The translations under genes and the position numbers were made by a program. Positions 16,824 to 25,477 of a stretch of 64,000 nt of DNA are shown here, in pieces. The notes under the pieces were generated by a model. That model was given only the letters and a program-made list of their open reading frames with translations. It was not told the origin of the DNA and searched no databases. The stretch's first letter is position 1, and the number at the start of each line of letters is the position of its first letter. The DNA comes from Aureibaculum luteum. Its GTDB lineage: Bacteria; Bacteroidota; Bacteroidia; Flavobacteriales; Flavobacteriaceae. Location: contig NZ_QRGD01000003.1 in NCBI RefSeq assembly GCF_003449015.1, positions 62,001 through 126,000 on the forward strand, given 5' to 3'.

Positions 16824-19800
16824 ATGCAAAAGTCAATCACCATATTAACAATGATATTCTTATTTTCTACAACTATAGAAGCACAACCTACTGACAATTA
16901 CTCAGAGGCTTGGTATAAAGTAGAATCTCATGAACTAGAAGGTTTACCAAAATCTGCCTTGGCTGAAGTTGAAAAAATATATAAAAAAGCCAAAAAGGAT
17001 AAGAACGATCCTCAATTGGTAAAGGCCTTGCTTTATATTTCAAAATTCGCATTGACTTTAGAGGAAGATGCTCAACTAAATACAATCATAAATTTAAAAA
17101 AAGAAGCTACAAAAAGTAAATTCCCAACAAAAAACATCTTGGAAAGCATAATTGCAGATATCTATTGGCAATATTTTCAACAAAACCGATATAAATTTTA
17201 CAATCGTACAAATACTTCAGAGAAGGTAGATACTCTTGATTTTAGAACGTGGGACTTACAAACTATTTTTGAAGAAACGCATCATCATTTTCAGGCGTCA
17301 TTAATCAATTCAATATCCTTACAAGAATCTGATTTAACTGCTTATAATGCCATTTTACATCTGCAAGGAAACTCTAAAGTCTACAGACCCACTTTATATG
17401 ATTTTTTAGCTCATAGAGCCATAGATTTTTACAAAACCGATGAACGTAATTTAAGACGTCCTGCTTATAAATTTGAAATTGACAATGCCGAATTATTGGC
17501 TCCAAACACTGATTTCACCAAAAATCAATTGTATGCTAAGGATAGTTTATCACAACAATTACATGCCTTACGTTTATATAAAAATTTAACATTATCTCAT
17601 GCAAAAGATAAAGACCCAACGGCTTTAGTTACGTTAACCTTAGAGCGTTTAGACTTTGTGCGTACAAACGCTGTATTCAGCAATAAAGATGCTGTTTATT
17701 TTCATACACTGAATGCTCTTAAAAAACAGTATAATAAACACGAAATAGTTACAGAAATTGATTATAAAATTGCTGTTTATCTAGACAGTCAAGCAAATGC
17801 ATATGATCCCATAACTAACAACAATCAATGGAAACGCAAAGAGGCTTTAAAAGTTTGTGAAGATGCCATGGCTCTTTTTCCAAAATCTACAGGAGCCGAA
17901 AAATGCAAGAGTTTACAAAGTCAAATACTAAACCCTAGTTTACAAATTACAACAGAAAAATTTACACCTATACATAAACCTGCTAAGCTATTGGTTACTT
18001 ATAAAAACACAGATCAACTATACTTTATAGCATTAAAAATCTCCAAAAGTCAACAAAAAAAGTTTTCTGAAATTTATCAGGATGATAAAAAAATAGCCTT
18101 TATCAAAAAATTAAAGGTTATTAAAACATGGAACAGTACATTAAAAAATGAAAGTGATTATCTTCAGCACACTACAGAGGTTTTATTACCTGAGTTAGAA
18201 GGTGGAAATTATATGATCTTTACCTCTGTAAACGAGACTATTTCAGATCAATTTACTTTTGGGCATACCTTTACACAAGTAACAGATATTGCTTTAGTTG
18301 AAAACACATTAGAGGGTAACAAAATCTATCAAATCGTGGACAGAAACACTGGTAAACCTATCAAGGATGCCCGAATAAATATTAAAAATTATAACACAGG
18401 CAGGTATAATAAAGCAATAAACAGAACGCTAACTACTAATAAAAACGGACAGGTCTTTTTCAAAAACAATGTGTATAGAAATAACGTTGTAATCACAGTA
18501 AACTATAAAAATGATGAAGCAACATTTGGCGACTATTATTTATATGAAACTCACAAACCTGTCATAAACGAAAATAAATCGGCTCGTATCTTTTTATTTA
18601 CGGATAGGAGTATTTACAGACCAGGGCAAACCGTTTATTTCAAAGGTATTGCAGTAGCTTCTGAAGACAATAAATCGCATGCTATTGATGGAAAAGAAGT
18701 AACCGTGAAGCTAAACGATGTTAATTATCAAGAAGTAAAATCATTCACTTTTAAAACCAACGAATTTGGCTCTTTTAGTGGCGAATTTATCTTGCCAAAC
18801 ACAGGATTAACAGGAAATTTTAATATCTATGCATCTTCCAGTTATCATTTTGGAAATTCACTCAATGGTAGTTCACACTTTTCAGTAGAAGAATATAAAC
18901 GTCCCAAATTTGAGACTGAATTTAGGCCCGTAACCGATACATACAGAGTTAATGATACCGTAACTATTAATGGTACTGCAAATGCATTTGCTGGAAGTAC
19001 CATAACCGACGCTAAAGTCACTTATCGCGTATTTAGAACCGCACAATTTCCTAGGTGGTGTTGGTGGTATTATAATGATTATAGTAACAATTCAGAATCC
19101 CAAGAAATAACACATGGTGAAACCTCTACGGATGCCAGTGGTAATTATAAAATTGCTTTTAAATCTATTCCAGATATTAAAATAGACCCTAGTAATCAGC
19201 CTACTTTTAATTATAAGGTAATGGCTGATGTTACAGATATTAATGGAGAAACACGAAGTACGGAAACTACTGTAAATGTGGGCTACCATGCATTAACACT
19301 TTCTATTTCTATGCCTGATAAGCTTGAGAAGTCTGACAAAAACCATACTGTTAATTTACAATCTAACAATTTAAATGGAGCGTTTGTAGCTACAAAAGGT
19401 AACCTGAAAATTTACAAGTTGGTTGCTCCTAAATTTGTATTAAGAACACGGCCATGGGAAGCACCAGATTATCAATCATTTTCAGAGGCAGCGTTTAAAA
19501 AATTATTCCCTCATGAAGCTTATCAAAAGGAAAATGATTCGAATACATGGAAACAAGGAAAACTAGTTTTTGAAACCACTTTTAATACTGAAAAAGAAAA
19601 AGACTTAAAATTGAAAAACATCAGTAAATGGGTTTCAGGCTTGTATATCGTTATTGCAGAAAGTGAAGACAAATTTAAACAGGCGGTAAAAGATGAGTTC
19701 CGTTTTGAGGTTTTTAACACCAATGAAAAGGTAGTTTCTGACAAGCAATTACTTTTTATTAAAACAAATAAAAATAAATACCAACCTAACGAATTTGTAA

Positions 19801-22800
19801 AATTACAATTAGGATCGGCATCAGAAGATATTTCTGTAACAGTTACCGTTGTTAAAAAATATAATATCGTCGAGACTAAAATTGTAAAACTCTCTAATGA
19901 AATTAAAACCATTTCAATACCTGTTAAGCCTGAAGATCTTGGTGGTTTTACCATACAATACCAGCTCGTAAATAACAATGCATTTAGCAATGGAAATTTA
20001 AATATTAATGTGCCTTATCCTAAAAAGGAATTGTTTATTGAGACCACTACGTTCAGAGATAAATTACAACCAGGGCAAAACGAAACATGGAGCTTTAAAA
20101 TAAAAGGAAACAAAAAAGACAAGGTGGCAGCAGAAGTATTGGCTTCTATGTATGATGCTTCTTTAGACGAATTTAAACCTCACAACTGGTATTTTAGTCC
20201 ACTTAACCAACGCTATTATTACAATTACAACCAAAGTACGGCCAGTCATAGTTTTGGGAATGTTAATTTTAATATCGATCAACAAAATTATAGTTATTAT
20301 GGATTTTCTAACCAAAATTATGACCAACTCAATTGGTTCGGATTTAGTTTAACGAATAGCTGGTTTAATAATAATTATTTAAACTCAATTAGAAGAAATC
20401 ACGCACCAGATAGAGTTTCCTCATCTACAGATACAAATAAAGAAAAAGGTTATATCTATGGTAAAGTATCTGATAATTCTGGAGTATTACCAGGTGTAAA
20501 TGTTATAGTGAAAGGAACAGTCAACGGTGTTACAACTGATTTTGATGGAAACTATAAAATAAAAGCTTCTCAGGGCGAAACATTAGTTTTTTCCTATTTG
20601 GGATTTAACACTTCTGAAATAACGATTAAAGGGGATAATATTTACAACATAAGATTAAGAGTTGATGAGCAGTCTTTAGATGAAGTGGTAGTTACTGGTT
20701 ATGGGAGTCAAAGACGAGAAAAAAAGTCTGCCAATAAAGCTTTAAGAGGAAGGGCTTCGGGCGTGGCAATGGTAGCAGATGAATCAGAAATGGCAATGGA
20801 AGATAGTATAGCACAACCCGCATTGAGCCCTAGTTCCGTAAAGGAAATTGATGAGGACTTACCAATTACTGAAAGAATTGAAGCAATCCCTCCTCCGCCA
20901 GCAACAGATTCACCATTAAAAGGTATCGTTGCTCGTAAAAACTTGCAAGAAACTGCTTTTTTCTATCCACATTTAAAAACGGATACTGAAGGTAATGTAA
21001 GTTTTAATTTTACCATTCCAGAAAGTTTAACACGTTGGAATTTAAATCTCTTGGCTCATACGAAAGACATGGCAACCGCACAAATGCGTTTATCTACCGT
21101 TACTCAAAAAGAACTGATGGTAATGCCAAATCCACCACGTTTTTTACGTGAAGGTGATGTAATTGTCTTTGCTTCAAAAATTGCCAATTTAACGGAGAAT
21201 AAATTGGACGGAATTAGCGAATTACAATTGTTTGATGCCTTAACTGATAAACCTATTGATGCCAAATTAGGGAATGCTGATAATCGTAAAACTTTTACGG
21301 TAGACGCAAAAGGAAATGTCAATGTAAGCTGGACCTTAAAAATTCCATTTGACGTACAAGCCGTAAAATATAAAATAGTAGCTAAAGCTGGTGATTTTAC
21401 GGATGGTGAAGAAAATGCCTTACCTGTATTGTCAAACAGAATGTTGGTAACCGAAAGCTTACCTATGTGGCTGCGTTCTAATGAAACCAGAACATTTACT
21501 CTTGATAAGTTGAAAAGCAATACATCAACAAGCTTAAAAAATCACAATTTAACCTTAGAAATAACCTCAAATCCAGCTTGGTATGCTGTTCAGGCCTTAC
21601 CGTATTTAATGGAATACCCTTACGAATGTGCAGAGCAAACTTTTTCTCGATACTATTCAAATGCATTGGCTAGTCATATTGCCAATTCAAACCCAAGGAT
21701 TCAAGAGGTATTTAATCAATGGAAAAACAGTGATGCTCTGGTATCTAATTTAGAAAAAAACCAAGAATTAAAATCGCTCATAATTCAAGAAACTCCTTGG
21801 TTACGTGATGCTCAATCTGAAACAGAGCAGAAAAAACGAATTGCCTTACTGTTTGATTTGAATAAAATGAAAAACGAATTGGCTTCTGCCTTACGTAAAT
21901 TGGAACAAGTTCAAATGGGCAATGGTGGTTTCCCTTGGTTTAAAGGAGCACGATATCCTAATCGATATATTACACAACATATTGCGTCAGGCTTTGGACA
22001 CCTAAGAAAATTAAATGTCACGTCGAGCGGAGACGAGACGTCATCCATGCTTAATAAAGCCGTGAAATTTTTAGATGATGAGATACTATCTGATTTTAAC
22101 GAATTAAAAAAACAAGCGAAAAAAATTAAAGCCAGAGCCAAAACAAAAGCGGAAGGTGAACGCTTGGAAAAAGAGTTTTGGGTAAGTAATCATACCCATC
22201 ATTTTCAAATTCAATATTTGTATATGCGTAGTTTTTATAAGGATATTACCATTCGTAACAATGTTCAAACAGCTGTTGATTATTTTACCAATCAAGCCTA
22301 CGAATTTTGGAAAAAAAACAACTTATACACAAAAGGTATGATTTCATTAGTCGCAAAAAGAAATGACAAAACGGCAGTAGCCAATAAAATAATAGCTTCA
22401 CTAAAAGAAAATTCAATATCAAGCCAAGAACTGGGTATGTATTGGAAAGAGAACACGGCTAGTTGGTATTGGTATCAAGCTCCAATTGAAACACAAGCCT
22501 TGCTGATTGAAGCATTTACTGAAGTTGAAGGTGATATAAAAATCATTGACGAACTTAAGGTCTGGTTGTTAAAGAATAAACAAACGAATCGTTGGAAAAC
22601 GACAAAAGCAACTACTGAAGCTGTTTATGCTTTACTCTTACAAGGTACAGATTGGTTAGAAGTTACTGAATTTGTAGACATCACCATCGGCGATCAAAAA
22701 ATTGACCCTTTACAATTGGAAGACACCAAAATAGAAGCTGGAACGGGGTATTTTAAAGCCTCATGGAAAGGTGACGAAATAAAAGCAGACATGGCAACCG

Positions 22801-23312
22801 TAACCTTAAGTAAGAAATCTGAAGGTGTAGCTTGGGGAGCATTGTATTGGCAATATTTTGAGGATTTAGACAAAATAACCTCAGCCAAAACACCATTGCA
22901 ATTGTCTAAAAAGCTATTCCTTAAAAAGAATACGGATCATGGCGAAGAGCTTACGGTTATCACTGAAAGTACCAATTTAAAATTGGGCGATTTAGTTCGT
23001 GTTCGAATAGAGTTAAAAGTAGATAGAACCATGGAATTTGTTCATATGAAAGATATGCGTGCAGCAGGATTTGAACCTATAAATGTACTATCACAATACA
23101 AATGGCAAGACAATTTAGGGTATTATGAAAGCACAAAAGATGCGGCTACCAATTTCTTTTTTGACTATTTACCCAAAGGTGTTTATGTTTTTGAATACGA
23201 CTTACGTGTCAATAACAAAGGTGATTTCTCTAATGGTATTACAACAATACAAAGTATGTATGCACCTGAGTTTAGTAGTCACAGTGAAGGTGTCAGGGTG
23301 AAGGTTAAGTAA
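16824..23312 (+). CDS. Alpha-2-macroglobulin family protein with a SusC-like regulatory insert
   Basis: 2162 residues from the ATG at 16824, which begins a signal peptide (MQKSITILTMIFLFSTTIEA); the in-frame start at 16716 would bury it. MG-type beta domains run through the middle, with RSIYRPGQTVYFKG marking the MG2-like region. At about 1205-1300 lies a carboxypeptidase-regulatory-like domain (YIYGKVSDNSGVLPGVNV, VTTDFDGNYKI) ending in DEVVVTGYGSQRR, a segment otherwise typical of SusC-type TonB receptors. The thioester motif is ECAEQ with Cys at about 1602, followed by the alpha-helical toroid (GNGGFPWFKG). Such proteins trap foreign proteases in the envelope. No penicillin-binding protein gene is adjacent, unlike in Proteobacteria. 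Confidence 0.9.
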   Translation: MQKSITILTMIFLFSTTIEAQPTDNYSEAWYKVESHELEGLPKSALAEVEKIYKKAKKDKNDPQLVKALLYISKFALTLEEDAQLNTIINLKKEATKSKFPTKNILESIIADIYWQYFQQNRYKFYNRTNTSEKVDTLDFRTWDLQTIFEETHHHFQASLINSISLQESDLTAYNAILHLQGNSKVYRPTLYDFLAHRAIDFYKTDERNLRRPAYKFEIDNAELLAPNTDFTKNQLYAKDSLSQQLHALRLYKNLTLSHAKDKDPTALVTLTLERLDFVRTNAVFSNKDAVYFHTLNALKKQYNKHEIVTEIDYKIAVYLDSQANAYDPITNNNQWKRKEALKVCEDAMALFPKSTGAEKCKSLQSQILNPSLQITTEKFTPIHKPAKLLVTYKNTDQLYFIALKISKSQQKKFSEIYQDDKKIAFIKKLKVIKTWNSTLKNESDYLQHTTEVLLPELEGGNYMIFTSVNETISDQFTFGHTFTQVTDIALVENTLEGNKIYQIVDRNTGKPIKDARINIKNYNTGRYNKAINRTLTTNKNGQVFFKNNVYRNNVVITVNYKNDEATFGDYYLYETHKPVINENKSARIFLFTDRSIYRPGQTVYFKGIAVASEDNKSHAIDGKEVTVKLNDVNYQEVKSFTFKTNEFGSFSGEFILPNTGLTGNFNIYASSSYHFGNSLNGSSHFSVEEYKRPKFETEFRPVTDTYRVNDTVTINGTANAFAGSTITDAKVTYRVFRTAQFPRWCWWYYNDYSNNSESQEITHGETSTDASGNYKIAFKSIPDIKIDPSNQPTFNYKVMADVTDINGETRSTETTVNVGYHALTLSISMPDKLEKSDKNHTVNLQSNNLNGAFVATKGNLKIYKLVAPKFVLRTRPWEAPDYQSFSEAAFKKLFPHEAYQKENDSNTWKQGKLVFETTFNTEKEKDLKLKNISKWVSGLYIVIAESEDKFKQAVKDEFRFEVFNTNEKVVSDKQLLFIKTNKNKYQPNEFVKLQLGSASEDISVTVTVVKKYNIVETKIVKLSNEIKTISIPVKPEDLGGFTIQYQLVNNNAFSNGNLNINVPYPKKELFIETTTFRDKLQPGQNETWSFKIKGNKKDKVAAEVLASMYDASLDEFKPHNWYFSPLNQRYYYNYNQSTASHSFGNVNFNIDQQNYSYYGFSNQNYDQLNWFGFSLTNSWFNNNYLNSIRRNHAPDRVSSSTDTNKEKGYIYGKVSDNSGVLPGVNVIVKGTVNGVTTDFDGNYKIKASQGETLVFSYLGFNTSEITIKGDNIYNIRLRVDEQSLDEVVVTGYGSQRREKKSANKALRGRASGVAMVADESEMAMEDSIAQPALSPSSVKEIDEDLPITERIEAIPPPPATDSPLKGIVARKNLQETAFFYPHLKTDTEGNVSFNFTIPESLTRWNLNLLAHTKDMATAQMRLSTVTQKELMVMPNPPRFLREGDVIVFASKIANLTENKLDGISELQLFDALTDKPIDAKLGNADNRKTFTVDAKGNVNVSWTLKIPFDVQAVKYKIVAKAGDFTDGEENALPVLSNRMLVTESLPMWLRSNETRTFTLDKLKSNTSTSLKNHNLTLEITSNPAWYAVQALPYLMEYPYECAEQTFSRYYSNALASHIANSNPRIQEVFNQWKNSDALVSNLEKNQELKSLIIQETPWLRDAQSETEQKKRIALLFDLNKMKNELASALRKLEQVQMGNGGFPWFKGARYPNRYITQHIASGFGHLRKLNVTSSGDETSSMLNKAVKFLDDEILSDFNELKKQAKKIKARAKTKAEGERLEKEFWVSNHTHHFQIQYLYMRSFYKDITIRNNVQTAVDYFTNQAYEFWKKNNLYTKGMISLVAKRNDKTAVANKIIASLKENSISSQELGMYWKENTASWYWYQAPIETQALLIEAFTEVEGDIKIIDELKVWLLKNKQTNRWKTTKATTEAVYALLLQGTDWLEVTEFVDITIGDQKIDPLQLEDTKIEAGTGYFKASWKGDEIKADMATVTLSKKSEGVAWGALYWQYFEDLDKITSAKTPLQLSKKLFLKKNTDHGEELTVITESTNLKLGDLVRVRIELKVDRTMEFVHMKDMRAAGFEPINVLSQYKWQDNLGYYESTKDAATNFFFDYLPKGVYVFEYDLRVNNKGDFSNGITTIQSMYAPEFSSHSEGVRVKVK
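22017..22046. repeat. REP-like sequence inside the coding region
   Basis: The core GAGCGGAGACGA (22025-22036) flanked by ACGTC and GACGT differs at one base from GAGCGGAGTCGA of the intergenic element near 54795. It is read in frame here as VTSSGDETSS at about residues 1732-1741 of the alpha-2-macroglobulin. Confidence 0.5.
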
Positions 23313-23316
23313 AATC

Positions 23317-23350
23317 TCCTCCCTATCCCTCCCCGTAGGGAAGGGAATAT
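23317..23350. repeat. Dispersed CCCTCCCC/AGGG element
   Basis: A short pyrimidine-rich then purine-rich block (CCCTCCCCGTAGGGAAGGG) right after the alpha-2-macroglobulin stop codon. Resembles blocks at 4274 and 57220. Confidence 0.4.
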
Positions 23351-23376
23351 TGGAGTGGATAATTGTTTGAATAACG

Positions 23377-23456
23377 ACACCCCTAAAGTCTCCTCAAGGG
23401 GACATTAGTTACCAAATTACTTTAGTATTGTCCCCTTGAGGAGACTTTAGGGGTGT
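23377..23456. repeat. 28-bp perfect inverted repeat, dispersed family
   Basis: Arms at 23377-23404 and 23429-23456 are exact complements, with a 24-base spacer. The right arm recurs at 57298-57324 with a single change, which marks a dispersed family and not only a terminator. The hairpin may nevertheless end transcription of the preceding gene. Confidence 0.8.
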
Positions 23457-23471
23457 TTATAAATTATATTA

Positions 23472-24413
23472 ATGATAAAAAAAATAATTGATTTTTTACT
23501 CAAGTTAGGCATAGTAGCTGCACTCTTGACATCAATATTGCCAAACATCTTTCCCAATTATTGGCTTATTGATATTATGTCAAACTTTAAGCTGCAAATT
23601 TCAATTTTTCTAATAATTGTATTTGTATTAAACCTATTTACTAAAAAAAGCAAGATTATTAGTGGCATTACCATATTACTGATCATTTGGAATACTTCTT
23701 TTATATACCGTCTTTATTTTCCAAGTAAACTTGGTGAGATACATAAGTTAAGAGGAACCACAATTGTCAGTATCAATTTACTTTCAAGTAATAACGATTC
23801 TGAAAAAGTCATAGACTTTATAAAAACTAAGAGTCCTGATATTCTCATCTTACTTGAATATAATCAAAAATGGAAATCTGCTTTAAGTGACATTACAGAA
23901 CAGTATACTTTTAAAAAATGGGTACTTCGTAATGATAATTTCGGAATTGGATACTATAGTAAGATAGCCTCGGAAATGTCCGTTTTAAATTTTGATTCAT
24001 CAAAAGTCCCTTCTATTCTAGCTAGCCTAAAAATTGATGACAAACCCATAGATTTAATTGCAACGCACCCTTTTCCTCCAATGGGTAAAAGAAACTTTGA
24101 TATTCGTAATGCTCATTTTAAGAATCTTGCTAAAAAAAGGAAAGAGCTTTCTGAAAATTTAATCGTTATAGGCGATTTAAATACCTCTTCTTATTCAAAA
24201 CACTTTAAAGATTTATTATTAAATACCAACTTAAAAGATTCGCGAAATGGATTAGGTATACTGCCAACTTGGCCAACAATGTTTACAATCTTAAATACCA
24301 CTTTAGATCATGCGTTGATAAGTAAGGCTATTAGCGTTATTGATCGTGGTACTGGACCAAATATTGGTTCAGATCATTTACCTATCTTTATGGAGTTCAG
24401 AATTAAGGAATAA
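23472..24413 (+). CDS. Membrane-anchored endonuclease/exonuclease/phosphatase family protein
   Basis: 313 residues. Three hydrophobic segments at about 8-28, 38-57 and 62-80 precede an EEP domain whose motifs are all visible: LLEY with Glu129, ATHP with His199, GDLNTSS at 234-240 with the Asp/Asn pair, and GSDHLPI with Asp301-His302. The domain would face the periplasm. EEP enzymes cleave phosphodiesters in DNA, RNA, lipids or phosphoinositides; the substrate is unknown. It begins 15 bases after the inverted repeat and runs with no clear partner. Confidence 0.87.
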   Translation: MIKKIIDFLLKLGIVAALLTSILPNIFPNYWLIDIMSNFKLQISIFLIIVFVLNLFTKKSKIISGITILLIIWNTSFIYRLYFPSKLGEIHKLRGTTIVSINLLSSNNDSEKVIDFIKTKSPDILILLEYNQKWKSALSDITEQYTFKKWVLRNDNFGIGYYSKIASEMSVLNFDSSKVPSILASLKIDDKPIDLIATHPFPPMGKRNFDIRNAHFKNLAKKRKELSENLIVIGDLNTSSYSKHFKDLLLNTNLKDSRNGLGILPTWPTMFTILNTTLDHALISKAISVIDRGTGPNIGSDHLPIFMEFRIKE

Positions 24414-24485
24414 AAAGAATGTTTTTAATTCTTTGGCACCATATTTGGTTACTACTTAGTAATTAATAATAAATTATAAATAATT

Positions 24486-24677
24486 ATGAGTAAAGGAACA
24501 GTAAAGTTCTTCAACGATGCCAAAGGATTTGGTTTTGTAACTGAAGAAGGTTCAAACAAAGAACATTTCGTTCACATTTCTGGATTAATCGATGAAATTC
24601 GCGAAGGCGATGAAGTTGAATTTGATTTAGAAGAAGGAAGAAAAGGTTTAAACGCAGTAAATGTAAAAGTTATATAA
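24486..24677 (+). CDS. Cold shock protein (CspA family)
   Basis: 63 residues with both RNA-binding motifs of the cold shock domain, KGFGFVT (RNP1) and EHFVHIS (RNP2), and the normal start MSKGTVKFFN. Binds single-stranded RNA and DNA and melts RNA structure. Monocistronic: it is followed by a clear terminator. The leader is short (72 bases from the preceding stop), so the long cold-responsive leader of E. coli cspA is not apparent. Confidence 0.95.
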   Translation: MSKGTVKFFNDAKGFGFVTEEGSNKEHFVHISGLIDEIREGDEVEFDLEEGRKGLNAVNVKVI

Positions 24678-24711
24678 CATATATATATTACTAGTTAAAA
24701 TTTTAAACAAG

Positions 24712-24737
24712 AGCCCATCAATAGATGGGCTTTTTTA
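24712..24737 (+). terminator. Rho-independent terminator of the cold shock gene
   Basis: Stem AGCCCATC / GATGGGCT with a 4-base loop AATA, followed directly by a run of T. Confidence 0.9.
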
Positions 24738-24874
24738 TTGTCACAAAGTGTACGTAAAAACAATTTAAGAGCTAACTCCATTGATATCAATACTATAAAA
24801 ACAATTATCATATAACCAATACTACGTTACTATTCTTATCGTTAATAATAAGACAATACAAAATAAGTGGAAAT

Positions 24875-25399
24875 ATGTTTGAAGACGACGATGATGACTA
24901 CAAGTCTCACGAGGAAATAGAAAAAATGCCTATCTATAAAAAAGCATGGGAAATTATGTTACTAGGCAGAAAAATTGGAAGTTTAGTTTCAAAGGATGAT
25001 GTTGAAACTGCTGATGAAGCTGAAGGTGAAATGCTTGAAAATTACGCTACCTACATCATCGAAAATGCATTGATTATTCCTGCAAAAATTGCAGGAGCAG
25101 AAGGAGCTAACGTTTATGATATTCGCATGGAAAATGCTGCTATTATAAGAAAATCGGCTCGTGAAATTTTAACAAGTTGCTCTGGTATGCAACTTTGCGG
25201 CTACCAAGACAATGACTATATAGAGTTACTAAGAAACGAAATTGAAGAATTCCGTGTCATCTTTGCGGAATGGGTGGCAAGTTTTGACCCAAACAATTAT
25301 ATGATTGACCGTTGGGGATTGTTTAATCCTCCTGGCGTAAATTATAATGACTACGCCCCTGATGACGATATTAATTTTGACGACGATTTCTTAGGATAA
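24875..25399 (+). CDS. Acidic protein of unknown function, probably helical
   Basis: 174 residues, strongly acidic at both ends (MFEDDDDDYKSHEE and a tail with DDDINFDDDF). The middle is almost all helical, with KKAWEIMLLGRKIGSLV, AEGEMLENYATYIIENALIIPAKIAGAEG and LLRNEIEEFRVIFAEWVASF, consistent with a four-helix bundle. Two Cys flank the segment SCSGMQLCG. No signal peptide. I do not recognise a family and would expect it to be restricted to Flavobacteriia. It runs alone between the cold shock gene and a repeat-like terminator. Confidence 0.65.
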   Translation: MFEDDDDDYKSHEEIEKMPIYKKAWEIMLLGRKIGSLVSKDDVETADEAEGEMLENYATYIIENALIIPAKIAGAEGANVYDIRMENAAIIRKSAREILTSCSGMQLCGYQDNDYIELLRNEIEEFRVIFAEWVASFDPNNYMIDRWGLFNPPGVNYNDYAPDDDINFDDDFLG

Positions 25400-25408
25400 A
25401 ATATTACT

Positions 25409-25445
25409 AACCTCATAGCTTCAAAACCTATGAGGTTTATTTTTT
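25409..25445 (+). terminator. Terminator-like palindrome, related to the repeat at 12623
   Basis: Arms AACCTCATAG / CTATGAGGTT (25409-25418 and 25428-25437) with a T-rich tail. The core is a variant of the palindrome in front of era, so a dispersed repeat appears to serve as terminator here. Confidence 0.65.
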
Positions 25446-25448
25446 CAC

Positions 25449-25456
25449 TACATTTG
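25449..25456 (+). promoter_or_regulatory. Bacteroidetes -7 box (TACATTTG) of the exported oxidoreductase gene
   Basis: TAnnTTTG, 21 bases before the ATG at 25478. It supports that start over in-frame codons upstream. Confidence 0.6.
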
Positions 25457-25477
25457 AGAAGAACTTATTCCCTTAGC

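Noticed and set aside
21104-21520. Minus-strand open reading frame within the alpha-2-macroglobulin gene
   Set aside because: Shadow of the coding strand; no start context or family.
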